NCBI RefSeq assembly: GCF_902463975.1
Contig: NZ_CABQHJ010000011.1
Location: 3,378-67,377, forward strand
Reading direction: 5' to 3'
Source of the DNA: Phascolarctobacterium_A sp902463975
GTDB taxonomy: Bacteria; Bacillota; Negativicutes; Acidaminococcales; Acidaminococcaceae
Length of the DNA: 64,000 bases
The position numbers were made by a program, and so were the translations under genes. How positions within the stretch are numbered: position 1 is the first letter of the stretch; every line of letters starts with the position of its first letter. Below, piece after piece: positions 25,433-33,804 of the stretch. The notes beneath the pieces are model-generated. The model was not told the origin of the DNA, ran no database searches, and saw only the letters and a list, made by a program, of their open reading frames with translations.

Positions 25433-26695
25433 ATGAAGGTTGAAATCATTACTACCGGGACGGAGCTGCTGCTGGGTGAAATTTTGAACACCAATGTGCA
25501 GTATTTATCCCGCAAGCTGAATAATATAGGCTTTGATGTTTTATATCAAACTACGGTCGGAGATAATCCGGAGCGTATGCGCGCAGTGCTGGAGCAGGCT
25601 ATGCAGCGCGCCGATATCATCATTACCAGCGGCGGTCTGGGGCCGACGCGCGGTGATATTACCAAGGAGATGGTGATGGAGGTTTGTCATACAGAAGGCT
25701 ATCTCGATTTGGATACATGGGGACGCATAGATGCATATTTTGCCAAGAAGGGACTTTGCCCTTCGCAAAATAACGAAAAGCAGGCGTATGTTCCCATCGG
25801 GGCCGAGGTACTGCAGAACGATGTGGGTACCGCTCCCGGACTGTGGCTGGAATATAAGGACAAAATCTTCATTATGCTGCCAGGACCTCCGAGCGAGCTT
25901 ATGGATGTGTGCGAAAAGCAGCTGCTGCCGCGCATGCTGCAGCGCTTCAGCGAGCACGGCATTATCATGTCGCGCACCTTGCATCTGCGCGGTATTGGCG
26001 AATCCATGGTTGCTGCCAAGCTCGACGAGCTGATTATGGCGCAGACAAATCCGACGATTGCGCTTTATGCCCGCTACGGTGAAATTCTCATCAGGCTTAC
26101 GGCGAAGGCTGCCAATGATAAAGAGGCAGTCAAGCTGCTCGACGCTATGGAAGCCAAGGTACGCAAGAGCGTTGATAATTATATATACGGTGTGGATGAT
26201 GCCACTCTGGCGGCCTGCTTAGGGCAGGAGTTGCTGAAGCAGGGCAAAACTATTGCCTTTGCGGAATCCTGCAGCGGCGGTCTTGCCAGCAGCCTGGTTA
26301 CGGATGTGCCGGGCAGCAGCGAGTATCTGCTGGGAAGCATCGTCAGCTACACTAACATGGCCAAGCAGAAGCTGCTCAATGTGCAGGCAGATACGCTGGC
26401 CAAATACGGTGCTGTCAGCCGCGAAACTGCCTGCGAAATGGCGTTGGGCGTGCGCAAGCAGCTGGGCAGTGATTATGGTGTGAGCATTACGGGCAACGCC
26501 GGACCGGGAGCCAGTGAGGGCAAGCCGGTAGGCCTTGTATATATTGCCGTTGCCACTGACGACGTGGTATATTGTCAGGAGCACCGTTTTATGTCGACAA
26601 GAACAGAAAATAAGCTGAGAATAGCTCAGACAGCTATTTCCATGGCTATTGATAAATTATTAGAAGAAAAAAACAATATGGAGGATAAACATTAA
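25433..26695 (+). CDS. cinA: CinA family nicotinamide mononucleotide deamidase
   Basis: 420 residues. The N-terminal MoCF-like domain (TTGTELLLGEILNTN, TSGGLGPTRGDITKE, LPGPPSELM) acts as an ADP-ribose pyrophosphatase-type domain, and the C-terminal domain (AESCSGGLASSLVTDVPGSS, then SYTN and ITGNAGP) is the pyridine-nucleotide amidohydrolase. It recycles NMN to nicotinate mononucleotide. The stop overlaps the next ATG in TAATG, so it is translationally coupled to the helicase gene. The name also reflects competence-induced expression in some bacteria, which nothing here shows. Confidence 0.93.
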   Translation: MKVEIITTGTELLLGEILNTNVQYLSRKLNNIGFDVLYQTTVGDNPERMRAVLEQAMQRADIIITSGGLGPTRGDITKEMVMEVCHTEGYLDLDTWGRIDAYFAKKGLCPSQNNEKQAYVPIGAEVLQNDVGTAPGLWLEYKDKIFIMLPGPPSELMDVCEKQLLPRMLQRFSEHGIIMSRTLHLRGIGESMVAAKLDELIMAQTNPTIALYARYGEILIRLTAKAANDKEAVKLLDAMEAKVRKSVDNYIYGVDDATLAACLGQELLKQGKTIAFAESCSGGLASSLVTDVPGSSEYLLGSIVSYTNMAKQKLLNVQADTLAKYGAVSRETACEMALGVRKQLGSDYGVSITGNAGPGASEGKPVGLVYIAVATDDVVYCQEHRFMSTRTENKLRIAQTAISMAIDKLLEEKNNMEDKH

Positions 26696-28284
26696 TGACC
26701 ATTCAAAAAGAGATGTTCGGCAACTTAGAGCTGGACAAAAAAATTGTAACCGCCTTGACTGACATGGGCTTCGAAGAGCCTTCTCCGATTCAGGCCGCTA
26801 CTATTCCCCTGGTGCTCGAAGGTAACGACGTTATCGGCCAGGCACAGACCGGTACCGGCAAAACTGCTGCTTTCGGTATTCCTCTGGTGCAGGCAATTAC
26901 CGACTTCAAGCATATTCAGGCGCTGATTATGACTCCGACCCGTGAGCTGGCTATTCAGGTTGCGGAAGAGGTAGGCAAAATCGGCCGTACCCGCCGCGTG
27001 CGTGCACTGCCTGTTTACGGCGGCCAGCCGATTGAACGCCAGATCCGTGCGCTGCGCAACAATGTGCAGATTGTTATCGGTACTCCGGGCCGTCTGATTG
27101 ACCATATCAACCGCGGTACTATCCATCTGGACCATATCAAATTCCTCGTACTGGACGAGGCTGACGAAATGCTGGATATGGGCTTTGTTGATGATATCGA
27201 AGAGATTATGCGCAGCCTGCCGGTTGAACGCCAGACTCTGCTGTTCTCCGCAACTATGCCACGTCCGATTCTGAGCCTGACCAAGAAGTACATGAAGGCG
27301 CCGAAGAATGTAACCATTTCCAAGGAAGAGCTGACTGTACCTCTGATTGAGCAATACTATTTCGAAACCAAGGATAAGATTGAAGGCCTGTGCCGTCTGC
27401 TGGACGCAGAAATCGACGGCAAGCTGATTATCTTCTGCCGTACCAAAAAGGGTGTTGACGACCTGTCTATCGCACTTTCCAGCCGTGGCTACATGGCTGA
27501 GGGCCTGCATGGTGACCTGAGCCAGAACCAGCGTGACCGCGTAATGAAGAAATTCCGCGAGGGTGCTGTTGATGTACTGATTGCAACCGACGTTGCTGCC
27601 CGCGGCATCGACGTTGACAATATTACCCACGTTATCAACTTTGATATTCCGCAGGATCCGGAAAGCTACGTTCACCGCATCGGCCGTACCGGTCGTGCAG
27701 GCAACACCGGCGTAGCTATGACCTTCATCACTCCGCGTGAGTTCCGCCAGCTGAAGCTGATTGAGCGTACCGTCAAGACTAAAATCCAACGCCGTCAGCT
27801 GCCGACCGCTGCTAACGTTATCGAGCGTCAGCGCGACCAGATTATCAGCAAGATGCAGACTGTGCTGGAGCTGAACGCTTACCATGACTATATGCCGATT
27901 GCCGAAAGCCTGCTGGATGATTACAGCGCCGAGGAAGTTGCTGCCGCAGCTCTGAAGCTGATGCAGGAGGGCATTAAGGCTCTGGAGGCTCCGCAGGAGG
28001 ATATCCTCTCCAAGGACCTGCGCAACACCGGCGGCCGTCCGGGCATGGTGCGCCTGTTCATCAACATCGGCCGCAGCCAGAAGATTATGGTTAAAGATAT
28101 TGTCAGCACCATTGCTATCGAAGCAGACATTCCGGCGCGCGATATCGGTCTGATTAATATTTATGATAAGTTCACCTTTGTTGAGGTACCGGAGGATGTA
28201 GCCGAAAAGGTTATCGGTGCGATGAACAAGAACTTTATCAAGGGGTATAAGGTTAATATTGAGCCGGCGAAGGCAAGAAGATAA
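26695..28284 (+). CDS. DEAD-box RNA helicase, CshA/DeaD type with DbpA-like RNA-binding domain
   Basis: 529 residues. Q motif FEEPSPIQAATIP, Walker A AQTGTGKT, DEAD, SAT and HRIGRTGRAG are all intact. The C-terminal domain (VRLFINIGRSQKIMVKDIV to VNIEPA) is the DbpA-type RRM that binds structured rRNA. Likely roles are ribosome assembly and RNA turnover, especially in the cold. It shares TAATG with cinA. It is followed by an inverted-repeat intergenic element, not by a plain terminator. Confidence 0.94.
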   Translation: MTIQKEMFGNLELDKKIVTALTDMGFEEPSPIQAATIPLVLEGNDVIGQAQTGTGKTAAFGIPLVQAITDFKHIQALIMTPTRELAIQVAEEVGKIGRTRRVRALPVYGGQPIERQIRALRNNVQIVIGTPGRLIDHINRGTIHLDHIKFLVLDEADEMLDMGFVDDIEEIMRSLPVERQTLLFSATMPRPILSLTKKYMKAPKNVTISKEELTVPLIEQYYFETKDKIEGLCRLLDAEIDGKLIIFCRTKKGVDDLSIALSSRGYMAEGLHGDLSQNQRDRVMKKFREGAVDVLIATDVAARGIDVDNITHVINFDIPQDPESYVHRIGRTGRAGNTGVAMTFITPREFRQLKLIERTVKTKIQRRQLPTAANVIERQRDQIISKMQTVLELNAYHDYMPIAESLLDDYSAEEVAAAALKLMQEGIKALEAPQEDILSKDLRNTGGRPGMVRLFINIGRSQKIMVKDIVSTIAIEADIPARDIGLINIYDKFTFVEVPEDVAEKVIGAMNKNFIKGYKVNIEPAKARR

Positions 28285-28291
28285 TAAAAAG

Positions 28292-28397
28292 GGCGACCGA
28301 GTATAATGCGTCATTTGCGTCGTCATGGCTCCTAGGAGTACCTGTGTGTACGCCGTTGTCGCCATTCCTTGCATCTGACGCATTCTTCTCTAGTCGC
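28292..28397. repeat. Palindromic intergenic element
   Basis: A 106-base unit with imperfect inverted ends: GCGAC...ATGCGTCA (28293-28313) against TGACGCAT...GTCGC (28376-28397). The inner 8-bp stem ATGCGTCA/TGACGCAT is perfect. Inside are the palindrome CTCCTAGGAG (28329-28338) and GTAC repeats. It fills nearly all the gap between the helicase and hflX genes. It could be a REP/MITE-like repeat or a structured RNA that ends or stabilises the upstream mRNA. Confidence 0.6.
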
Positions 28398-28434
28398 GGA
28401 AGCATACATCCCCAATTATTGGAGGTGAATACCC

Positions 28435-30267
28435 ATGGCTAATGAAATTTACGGCAACCTGAAGGGTATCCGTAATTCCGTTATTGAAGAATTAAAAACC
28501 TTTTATAATATCCGTCTGGAGGGCGGTCAGCTGCTGACAAGCGAGCTGGCTTTGCGTATGGCGGATGTTACTGATTTTATTAACCGCGAGGTGAGCGTTT
28601 ACGTTGCGCGCAACGGTCAGGTGCTTGCCGTATCGGTGGGCAATGATCAGAGTGTGGAGCTGCCTCCGGTTGAGGGCAGACGCGGTGCCAGCCGTTTGAG
28701 CGGTGTGCGCTGCGTGCATACCCATCCCAACGGCAATCCGCTGCTGAGCGGTGTGGATATTTCCGCGCTGAAGAATAACCGCTTTGATGCGATGATTGCT
28801 GTCGGCGTTACTTCGCCGGATATCAGCCAGTCGCAGATGAGCTTCGGCATGATTACCGGTATTGACGACAACGAGCAATATCAGGTGGAATGCTACGGAC
28901 CGCTGACGCTGCAGGAGGCGGAGGGAGTGTTCTTCCCGAATCTGGCGGCGATGGTGGAGCGCATCCTTGACAAGCAGACGGGCAGTGCCAGTCTGGCGCA
29001 GGGAACAGAACGGGCGATTATCGTAGGCATGGAATACGGTGCCCCCAACAGCAGCGGCTGGACGGCCGAGGATTCATTGGAGGAGCTGAAGCAGCTGGCA
29101 GATACTGCCGGTGCGGAGGTTGTGGCACGCTTCCTGCAGAAGCGCCCCAAGCCGGACCCGGCATTCTTTATCGGCCGCGGCAAGGTGCAGGAGCTGGCGC
29201 TTTATGTGCAGCAGGAGAACGTAGACCTGTGCATTTTTGACGATGAGCTGTCGCCGGCACAGCAGCGTAACATCGAGCAGTCAATGGGTGTGCGTGTGCT
29301 TGACCGCACGGCGCTGATTCTTGATATTTTCGCTCAGCGTGCGCATACTAATGAAGGCAAGCTGCAGGTTGAGCTGGCGCAGCTGCAATATACGCTGCCG
29401 CGTATTATGGGCAAGGGCCTGGCGCTGTCGCGTCTTGGCGGTGGCATCGGTACCCGTGGTCCCGGCGAAACTAAGTTGGAGGTTGACCGCCGTCGCATCC
29501 GTGACCGCATTGCTTATATTAAGGAATGCATCGGCAAGGTTAAGAGTGTGCGCACTCTGCACCGAGCAGGACGTGCGAAGGCAAGTGTGCCTACGGTAAG
29601 CCTTGTTGGTTATACCAACGCTGGCAAATCTACGCTTTTGAATACGCTGACTAATTCGGATATCTACGCGCAGGACCAGCTTTTCGCAACGCTGGACCCG
29701 ACTACGCGCCAGTTAGACCTGCCGAATAAGCAGCAGGCTATTTTGACAGATACCGTCGGCTTTATCCAACGCTTGCCGCATCAGCTGGTTGCAGCCTTCC
29801 AGTCTACGCTGGAGGAGGTTGTGCAGTCCGACGTGCTGCTGCACGTTATTGATGTCAGCCACGAGCTGTATAAGGAGCAGGCTGCTGCTGTTTATCAGGT
29901 TCTGGATGAGCTGGGTGCCAAGGATAAGACGATTATCACGGTTTATAACAAAATTGATAAGCTGCCGCCGGATTCCGGTCTGGCAGAGCGTTTGAGCAAG
30001 GAAGAAAACAGCATCTGCATTTCCGCCAAGGCACGTTATAATCTTGACGGCCTGCTGGCGCTGATTGCAGAAAACCTGAAGCTGAAGGCGGTAGAGGAGA
30101 GCTTCCTCGTGCCTTACAGCGATTCCGCTGCGGTAGGACGCTTGCATGATGCAGGCACGGTACTGGAGCAGGAATATCTGGCAGAGGGCACACTGCTGAA
30201 GGTGCGTCTGGACGCGGAGCAGGTGCAGCAGTTTGCAAAGTATCTTGCTGCAGACGCCAAGGCTTAG
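28435..30267 (+). CDS. hflX: GTPase HflX with N-terminal JAMM-like domain
   Basis: A ribosome-splitting stress GTPase. 610 residues, well above the roughly 420 of E. coli HflX. The HflX core starts near residue 190: GRGKVQEL, GGGIGTRGPGETKLE, then the GTPase domain with G1 GYTNAGKS (392-399), DTVGFI and NKID. The extra N-terminal 190 residues contain HTHPNGNPLLSGVD (95-108), which fits the JAMM metal signature HxHPx(6)SxxD as in RadC, with Glu52 a possible catalytic acid. Such extended HflX proteins may be usual in this lineage; the JAMM reading is mine. GGAGG precedes the ATG. Confidence 0.92.
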   Translation: MANEIYGNLKGIRNSVIEELKTFYNIRLEGGQLLTSELALRMADVTDFINREVSVYVARNGQVLAVSVGNDQSVELPPVEGRRGASRLSGVRCVHTHPNGNPLLSGVDISALKNNRFDAMIAVGVTSPDISQSQMSFGMITGIDDNEQYQVECYGPLTLQEAEGVFFPNLAAMVERILDKQTGSASLAQGTERAIIVGMEYGAPNSSGWTAEDSLEELKQLADTAGAEVVARFLQKRPKPDPAFFIGRGKVQELALYVQQENVDLCIFDDELSPAQQRNIEQSMGVRVLDRTALILDIFAQRAHTNEGKLQVELAQLQYTLPRIMGKGLALSRLGGGIGTRGPGETKLEVDRRRIRDRIAYIKECIGKVKSVRTLHRAGRAKASVPTVSLVGYTNAGKSTLLNTLTNSDIYAQDQLFATLDPTTRQLDLPNKQQAILTDTVGFIQRLPHQLVAAFQSTLEEVVQSDVLLHVIDVSHELYKEQAAAVYQVLDELGAKDKTIITVYNKIDKLPPDSGLAERLSKEENSICISAKARYNLDGLLALIAENLKLKAVEESFLVPYSDSAAVGRLHDAGTVLEQEYLAEGTLLKVRLDAEQVQQFAKYLAADAKA

Positions 30268-30315
30268 GATGAATTGGCGCAATGCCAAAAAATATAAAAA
30301 TATCAGGTGAGAATT

Positions 30316-31557
30316 TTGGTTGATTACAATGCATTAGAGCAGGCAGCCTTAGCTGAGGTTGCCAAACACACCGCAGAGCTGGAAGCAGCAGCTTTGTACA
30401 ATACTGAAAAGGTTATTGCGGCTTTCCGTAATAACATGGTTTCCGACTATTACTTGAAGCCTACTACAGGCTACGGCTACAGTGATGTGGGCCGTGATAC
30501 TCTGGATCTGATTTATGCCGAGCTGTTCAAAACTGAGGCAGCATTGGTGCGTTCTCAGTTCGTCAGCGGTACTCATGCGCTGGCAGTTGCTCTGCTGGGC
30601 AATCTGCGCGCAGGCGATGAGCTGATTGCCGTAACAGGTGCTCCTTATGACACTATGCAGACTATTATCGGCTCTCCGGTTAAAACTCCCGGCTCTTTGG
30701 TTGACCTGGGCGTAATTTACAAGGAGCTGCCGATGACCGGCGACCATGTCGACCTGGAGGCTGTAAAAAATGCTGTTACCTCCAAGACTACGATGATTCA
30801 TATTCAGCGCTCCTGCGGCTACAGCAGCGAACGTAAGACTATTGACGTTGCGGAAATCGGCCGTATCTGCAGTGCTGCTAAGGAAGCTAACCCGAATGTT
30901 ATCTGCTTTGTCGACAACTGCTACGGCGAGTTTATCGAGAAGCAGGAGCCTACCGAGGTTGGTGCTGATTTGATGGCAGGCTCTCTGATTAAAAACCTCG
31001 GCGGCGGTCTGGCTCCTACCGGCGGTTATATTGTCGGCCGTGCCGATTTGGTAGAGAACGCTTCCTACCGTCTTACCGCTCCCGGTCTGGGCGGCGAGAT
31101 GGGCGCAACCTTGGGTGACACTGCTCGCGAGTTCTATCAGGGACTTTTCCTGGCTCCGCATATCGTGGTGCAGGCTGTTAAGACTGCTATTTTTGCGGCT
31201 GCTGTTTTCAAAGGCCTGGGCTATGCTGTTAAGCCGCTGCCGGAGGAACGCCGCAGCGATATTATTCAGGCTATTACCTTGGAGAGTAAGCAGCGTTTGT
31301 GCGATTTCTGTGTTGCTATTCAGGGCAATTCTCCTGTTGATGCGCATGTTGAGCCGGTTCCGAGTCCGCTGCCGGGTTATCAGGATGAGATTATTATGGC
31401 TGCTGGTACCTTTGTACAGGGCGCTTCTATTGAGCTGAGTGCTGATGGTCCGTGCCGTGAGCCGTTTAATGTTTTCTTCCAGGGCGGTTTGACTTTTGAG
31501 CATGGTCGTCTGGCGATTATGGCGGCGGCTAAGCGTGTTGGGCCTAAAGAGGCGTAA
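30316..31557 (+). CDS. Methionine gamma-lyase family (aluminium resistance-like) PLP protein
   Basis: 413 residues. It matches the Met_gamma_lyase family once called aluminium resistance protein (YnbB): YSDVGRDTLDLIYAELF, FVSGTHALAVALLGNLRAGD, PKK-free FVDNCYGEF, and the PLP lysine in GSLIKNLGGGLAPTGGYIVG. The substrate is unproven in the family; a carbon-sulfur lyase or cystathionine-type activity is assumed. TTG 30316 is chosen because AGGTGA (30305-30310) fits it; GTG 30307 overlaps that site. It is followed by a Tct transporter pair. Confidence 0.88.
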   Translation: MVDYNALEQAALAEVAKHTAELEAAALYNTEKVIAAFRNNMVSDYYLKPTTGYGYSDVGRDTLDLIYAELFKTEAALVRSQFVSGTHALAVALLGNLRAGDELIAVTGAPYDTMQTIIGSPVKTPGSLVDLGVIYKELPMTGDHVDLEAVKNAVTSKTTMIHIQRSCGYSSERKTIDVAEIGRICSAAKEANPNVICFVDNCYGEFIEKQEPTEVGADLMAGSLIKNLGGGLAPTGGYIVGRADLVENASYRLTAPGLGGEMGATLGDTAREFYQGLFLAPHIVVQAVKTAIFAAAVFKGLGYAVKPLPEERRSDIIQAITLESKQRLCDFCVAIQGNSPVDAHVEPVPSPLPGYQDEIIMAAGTFVQGASIELSADGPCREPFNVFFQGGLTFEHGRLAIMAAAKRVGPKEA

Positions 31558-31633
31558 GAATTTAATTACTCAATTTAGTCTGGCATCGAATTGACGTCAA
31601 TTTTGATGGCGGAGTTGTTTAAGGATGATTTAT

Positions 31634-32104
31634 ATGAATAACATGGCAGTATGTAATTATATAGTGGGCGTGCTGGGCGCGGTTATCGGCGGTCTGATTA
31701 TGCAGGCGGCTGCAGCCTTTCCGCTGGAGTTTACGGAGAACGGCCCCGGCCCGGGCTTCTGGCCTTTTACGCTGGGCGCGGTGCTGGGCGCTGTTTCGGT
31801 TTTGCTGCTGCTTTATACCTTTATCAATAAAACTGATTTACATGGCGTGAAGGTGCAGCTTTCTTCGACAGGCAACAAGCGCGTTTATTTAATGATGGGA
31901 CTTGTTGTTTTGTTCTGCGTGCTCATCAGCATTCTCGGCTTTTATCCGGCAGCGGCACTTATGATTCCGGCTGTTATGCGTCTTATGGATTATCGCAATT
32001 ATAAGGTAATCGGCCTGACAACGGTGCTTAGTCTGCTGTTTATTTATCTTGTTTTCGGCATGCTGCTGCATACGCAGATGCCGCAATCTGTATTCATGGA
32101 GTAG
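31634..32104 (+). CDS. tctB: Tripartite tricarboxylate transporter small subunit TctB
   Basis: About 156 residues with four predicted membrane segments; ENGPGPGFWPFTLGAVLG is a typical TctB signature loop. It pairs with the large permease TctA coded 12 bases downstream for uptake of a carboxylate. Start uncertain: ATG 31634 with AAGGA 8 bases before, or ATG 31625 with GGAG. No periplasmic TctC receptor lies at this locus. Confidence 0.88.
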   Translation: MNNMAVCNYIVGVLGAVIGGLIMQAAAAFPLEFTENGPGPGFWPFTLGAVLGAVSVLLLLYTFINKTDLHGVKVQLSSTGNKRVYLMMGLVVLFCVLISILGFYPAAALMIPAVMRLMDYRNYKVIGLTTVLSLLFIYLVFGMLLHTQMPQSVFME

Positions 32105-32116
32105 GAGGTCATACTG

Positions 32117-33598
32117 ATGGTTGATATAATGAGCGCATTAAATATGATTTTCGTCCCCATGAATCTGCTGGGACTTTTCTTCGGCGTGCTGGTGGGCATT
32201 GCCTTCGGCTGTATGCCGGGCCTGAGTGTTAACATGGGCCTGGCGCTGCTGTTTCCGCTGGCCTTTACGTTCCATGGTATCGGCGGCATTCTGATGCTGC
32301 TGGGCATTTACTGTGGTGCGATTTACGGCGGCAGTATTTCGGCAATCCTGTTGAAAACTCCAGGTACGCCTGCTTCCGTAGCGACTACTCTGGACGGCTA
32401 TCCGATGGCGACGAAGATGGGGCAGCCCGGACGTGCTCTCGGCCTTTCTACATTGGCCAGCACCTTCGGCGGTATTTTCAGTACCATCTGCCTGATTTTG
32501 CTGGCACCGCAGCTGGCGAAGGTTGCACTGCAGTTTTCCAAGCCGGAATATTTTGCTCTGGCTATTTTCGGCCTCAGCATTATTACCAGTGTTTCCTCCG
32601 GCAGTGTTATCAAGGGCATTATGGGCGGTCTTATCGGTCTGTTCCTGGCAACAGTCGGCATTGACGGTATGAGCGGTGCTATCCGCTTTACCCTGGATAC
32701 TAACTATTTTATGGGCGGTGTGTCCTTTATCCCTGTGCTGATTGGCGTATTCGCCTTTGCGCAGGTGTTGAGCAGTATTGAGGATTATTATCACAATGAA
32801 CGCAAGGAGCAGCACATGATGCTGGACCGTCTGCTGCCTTCGTTTGAGGATATCAAGAGAGTATTTACCACGCTTTTGCGTTCCTCCTTCATCGGTACCT
32901 TCATCGGCTGTGTGCCCGGTACCGGCGGCGATATCGCTTCCTTTGTATCTTATGATCAGGCGAAGCGCTGGTCTAAGCATAGCAAGAACTTCGGCAACGG
33001 TGAGCCCGAGGGCATTGTAGCCTCCGAGGCAGGCAACAACGCTGTTTCCGGCGGTGCCTTCATCCCGGTACTGACGCTGGGTATTCCCGGCGACGGCGCA
33101 ACGGCAATCATGATGGGTGCGCTGATGGTTCAGGGTCTGCAGCCCGGTCCCTTGCTTTTTGTGGAGAAGGCACCTGATGTTTACGCTATCTTCATCGGTC
33201 TGCTTTTAGCTAACGTGATTATGGGTATCATGGGCTTTTCGTTAATCAGACTTTTTATGAAGGTTGTTAACGTGCCTGTACACATTCTGCTGCCGATTAT
33301 CGTAATGATGACCTTCGTGGGAACTTATTCCTACAATAATTCGCTGAACGATGTTTATCTGATGGTGGCAAGCGGTTTCCTGGGTTACTTTATGAACAAG
33401 CTGGGCTTTTCCATGTCGGCGATTATCATCGGCATTATCCTCGGCGGTATGGCAGAGCAGAACTTTGTCGGCTCGCTGATTATGAGCGACGGCAGCTTCA
33501 GTATCTTCTTCCAGCGTCCGCTGTGCCTGTTCTTCCTGGTGGCAGCTCTTTTATCCCTGCTTTCACCGCTTTTTGGCAAGCTGTTCAAAAGAAACTAA
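32117..33598 (+). CDS. tctA: Tripartite tricarboxylate transporter permease TctA
   Basis: 493 residues, about twelve membrane segments. Family motifs: GVLVGIAFGCMPGLSVNMGLALL, YGGSISAILLKTPGTPASVATTLDGYPM (quoted in parts: GGSISAILL, PGTPASVATTLDGYP), GTFIGCVPGTGGDIASFVSYDQAKRWS and TLGIPGDGATAIMMGAL. It transports a di- or tricarboxylate using an ion gradient with TctB and a TctC receptor that must be coded elsewhere. AGGAGG precedes the ATG. It shares its probable operon with the PLP lyase upstream. Confidence 0.93.
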   Translation: MVDIMSALNMIFVPMNLLGLFFGVLVGIAFGCMPGLSVNMGLALLFPLAFTFHGIGGILMLLGIYCGAIYGGSISAILLKTPGTPASVATTLDGYPMATKMGQPGRALGLSTLASTFGGIFSTICLILLAPQLAKVALQFSKPEYFALAIFGLSIITSVSSGSVIKGIMGGLIGLFLATVGIDGMSGAIRFTLDTNYFMGGVSFIPVLIGVFAFAQVLSSIEDYYHNERKEQHMMLDRLLPSFEDIKRVFTTLLRSSFIGTFIGCVPGTGGDIASFVSYDQAKRWSKHSKNFGNGEPEGIVASEAGNNAVSGGAFIPVLTLGIPGDGATAIMMGALMVQGLQPGPLLFVEKAPDVYAIFIGLLLANVIMGIMGFSLIRLFMKVVNVPVHILLPIIVMMTFVGTYSYNNSLNDVYLMVASGFLGYFMNKLGFSMSAIIIGIILGGMAEQNFVGSLIMSDGSFSIFFQRPLCLFFLVAALLSLLSPLFGKLFKRN

Positions 33599-33605
33599 AT
33601 TTTAC

Positions 33606-33634
33606 TTGACAAACTCCCTGCGTTTAGCTAAACT
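33606..33634 (+). promoter_or_regulatory. Promoter of the manganese riboswitch transcript
   Basis: TTGACA (33606-33611), 17-base spacer, TAAACT (33629-33634). Confidence 0.75.
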
Positions 33635-33640
33635 AAGCAT

Positions 33641-33769
33641 ATAAAGGGAGTAGCTTGCACGCATGGCGTGTTCACTCTGTCGTCAGTACGATTGCTTTGG
33701 CAATCCGGCTTTGTGACTAAGTAGCGAGACTTTGTTGTAATTTTATTGCAGCAATGTCTCGCTTTTTTG
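33641..33769 (+). promoter_or_regulatory. yybP-ykoY manganese riboswitch
   Basis: It shows the conserved halves of the yybP-ykoY aptamer: AAAGGGAGTAGC near the 5' end, TCGTCAGTACGAT in the middle and CCGGCTTTGTGACTAAGTAG at the 3' side. It ends in an expression-platform terminator, GCGAGAC (33724-33730) with GTCTCGC (33756-33762) and a T run. This class senses Mn2+ and usually turns on exporters when Mn2+ is high. The gene directly downstream is a cation antiporter. Confidence 0.92.
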
Positions 33770-33804
33770 TTTTTAGGGACGGCTGCAAATCAAGGAGGAA
33801 GAAA

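Noticed and set aside
26725..28383. 552-codon minus-strand frame opposite the DEAD-box helicase gene
   Set aside because: A long antisense frame caused by codon bias of the helicase; composition has no protein-like domain.
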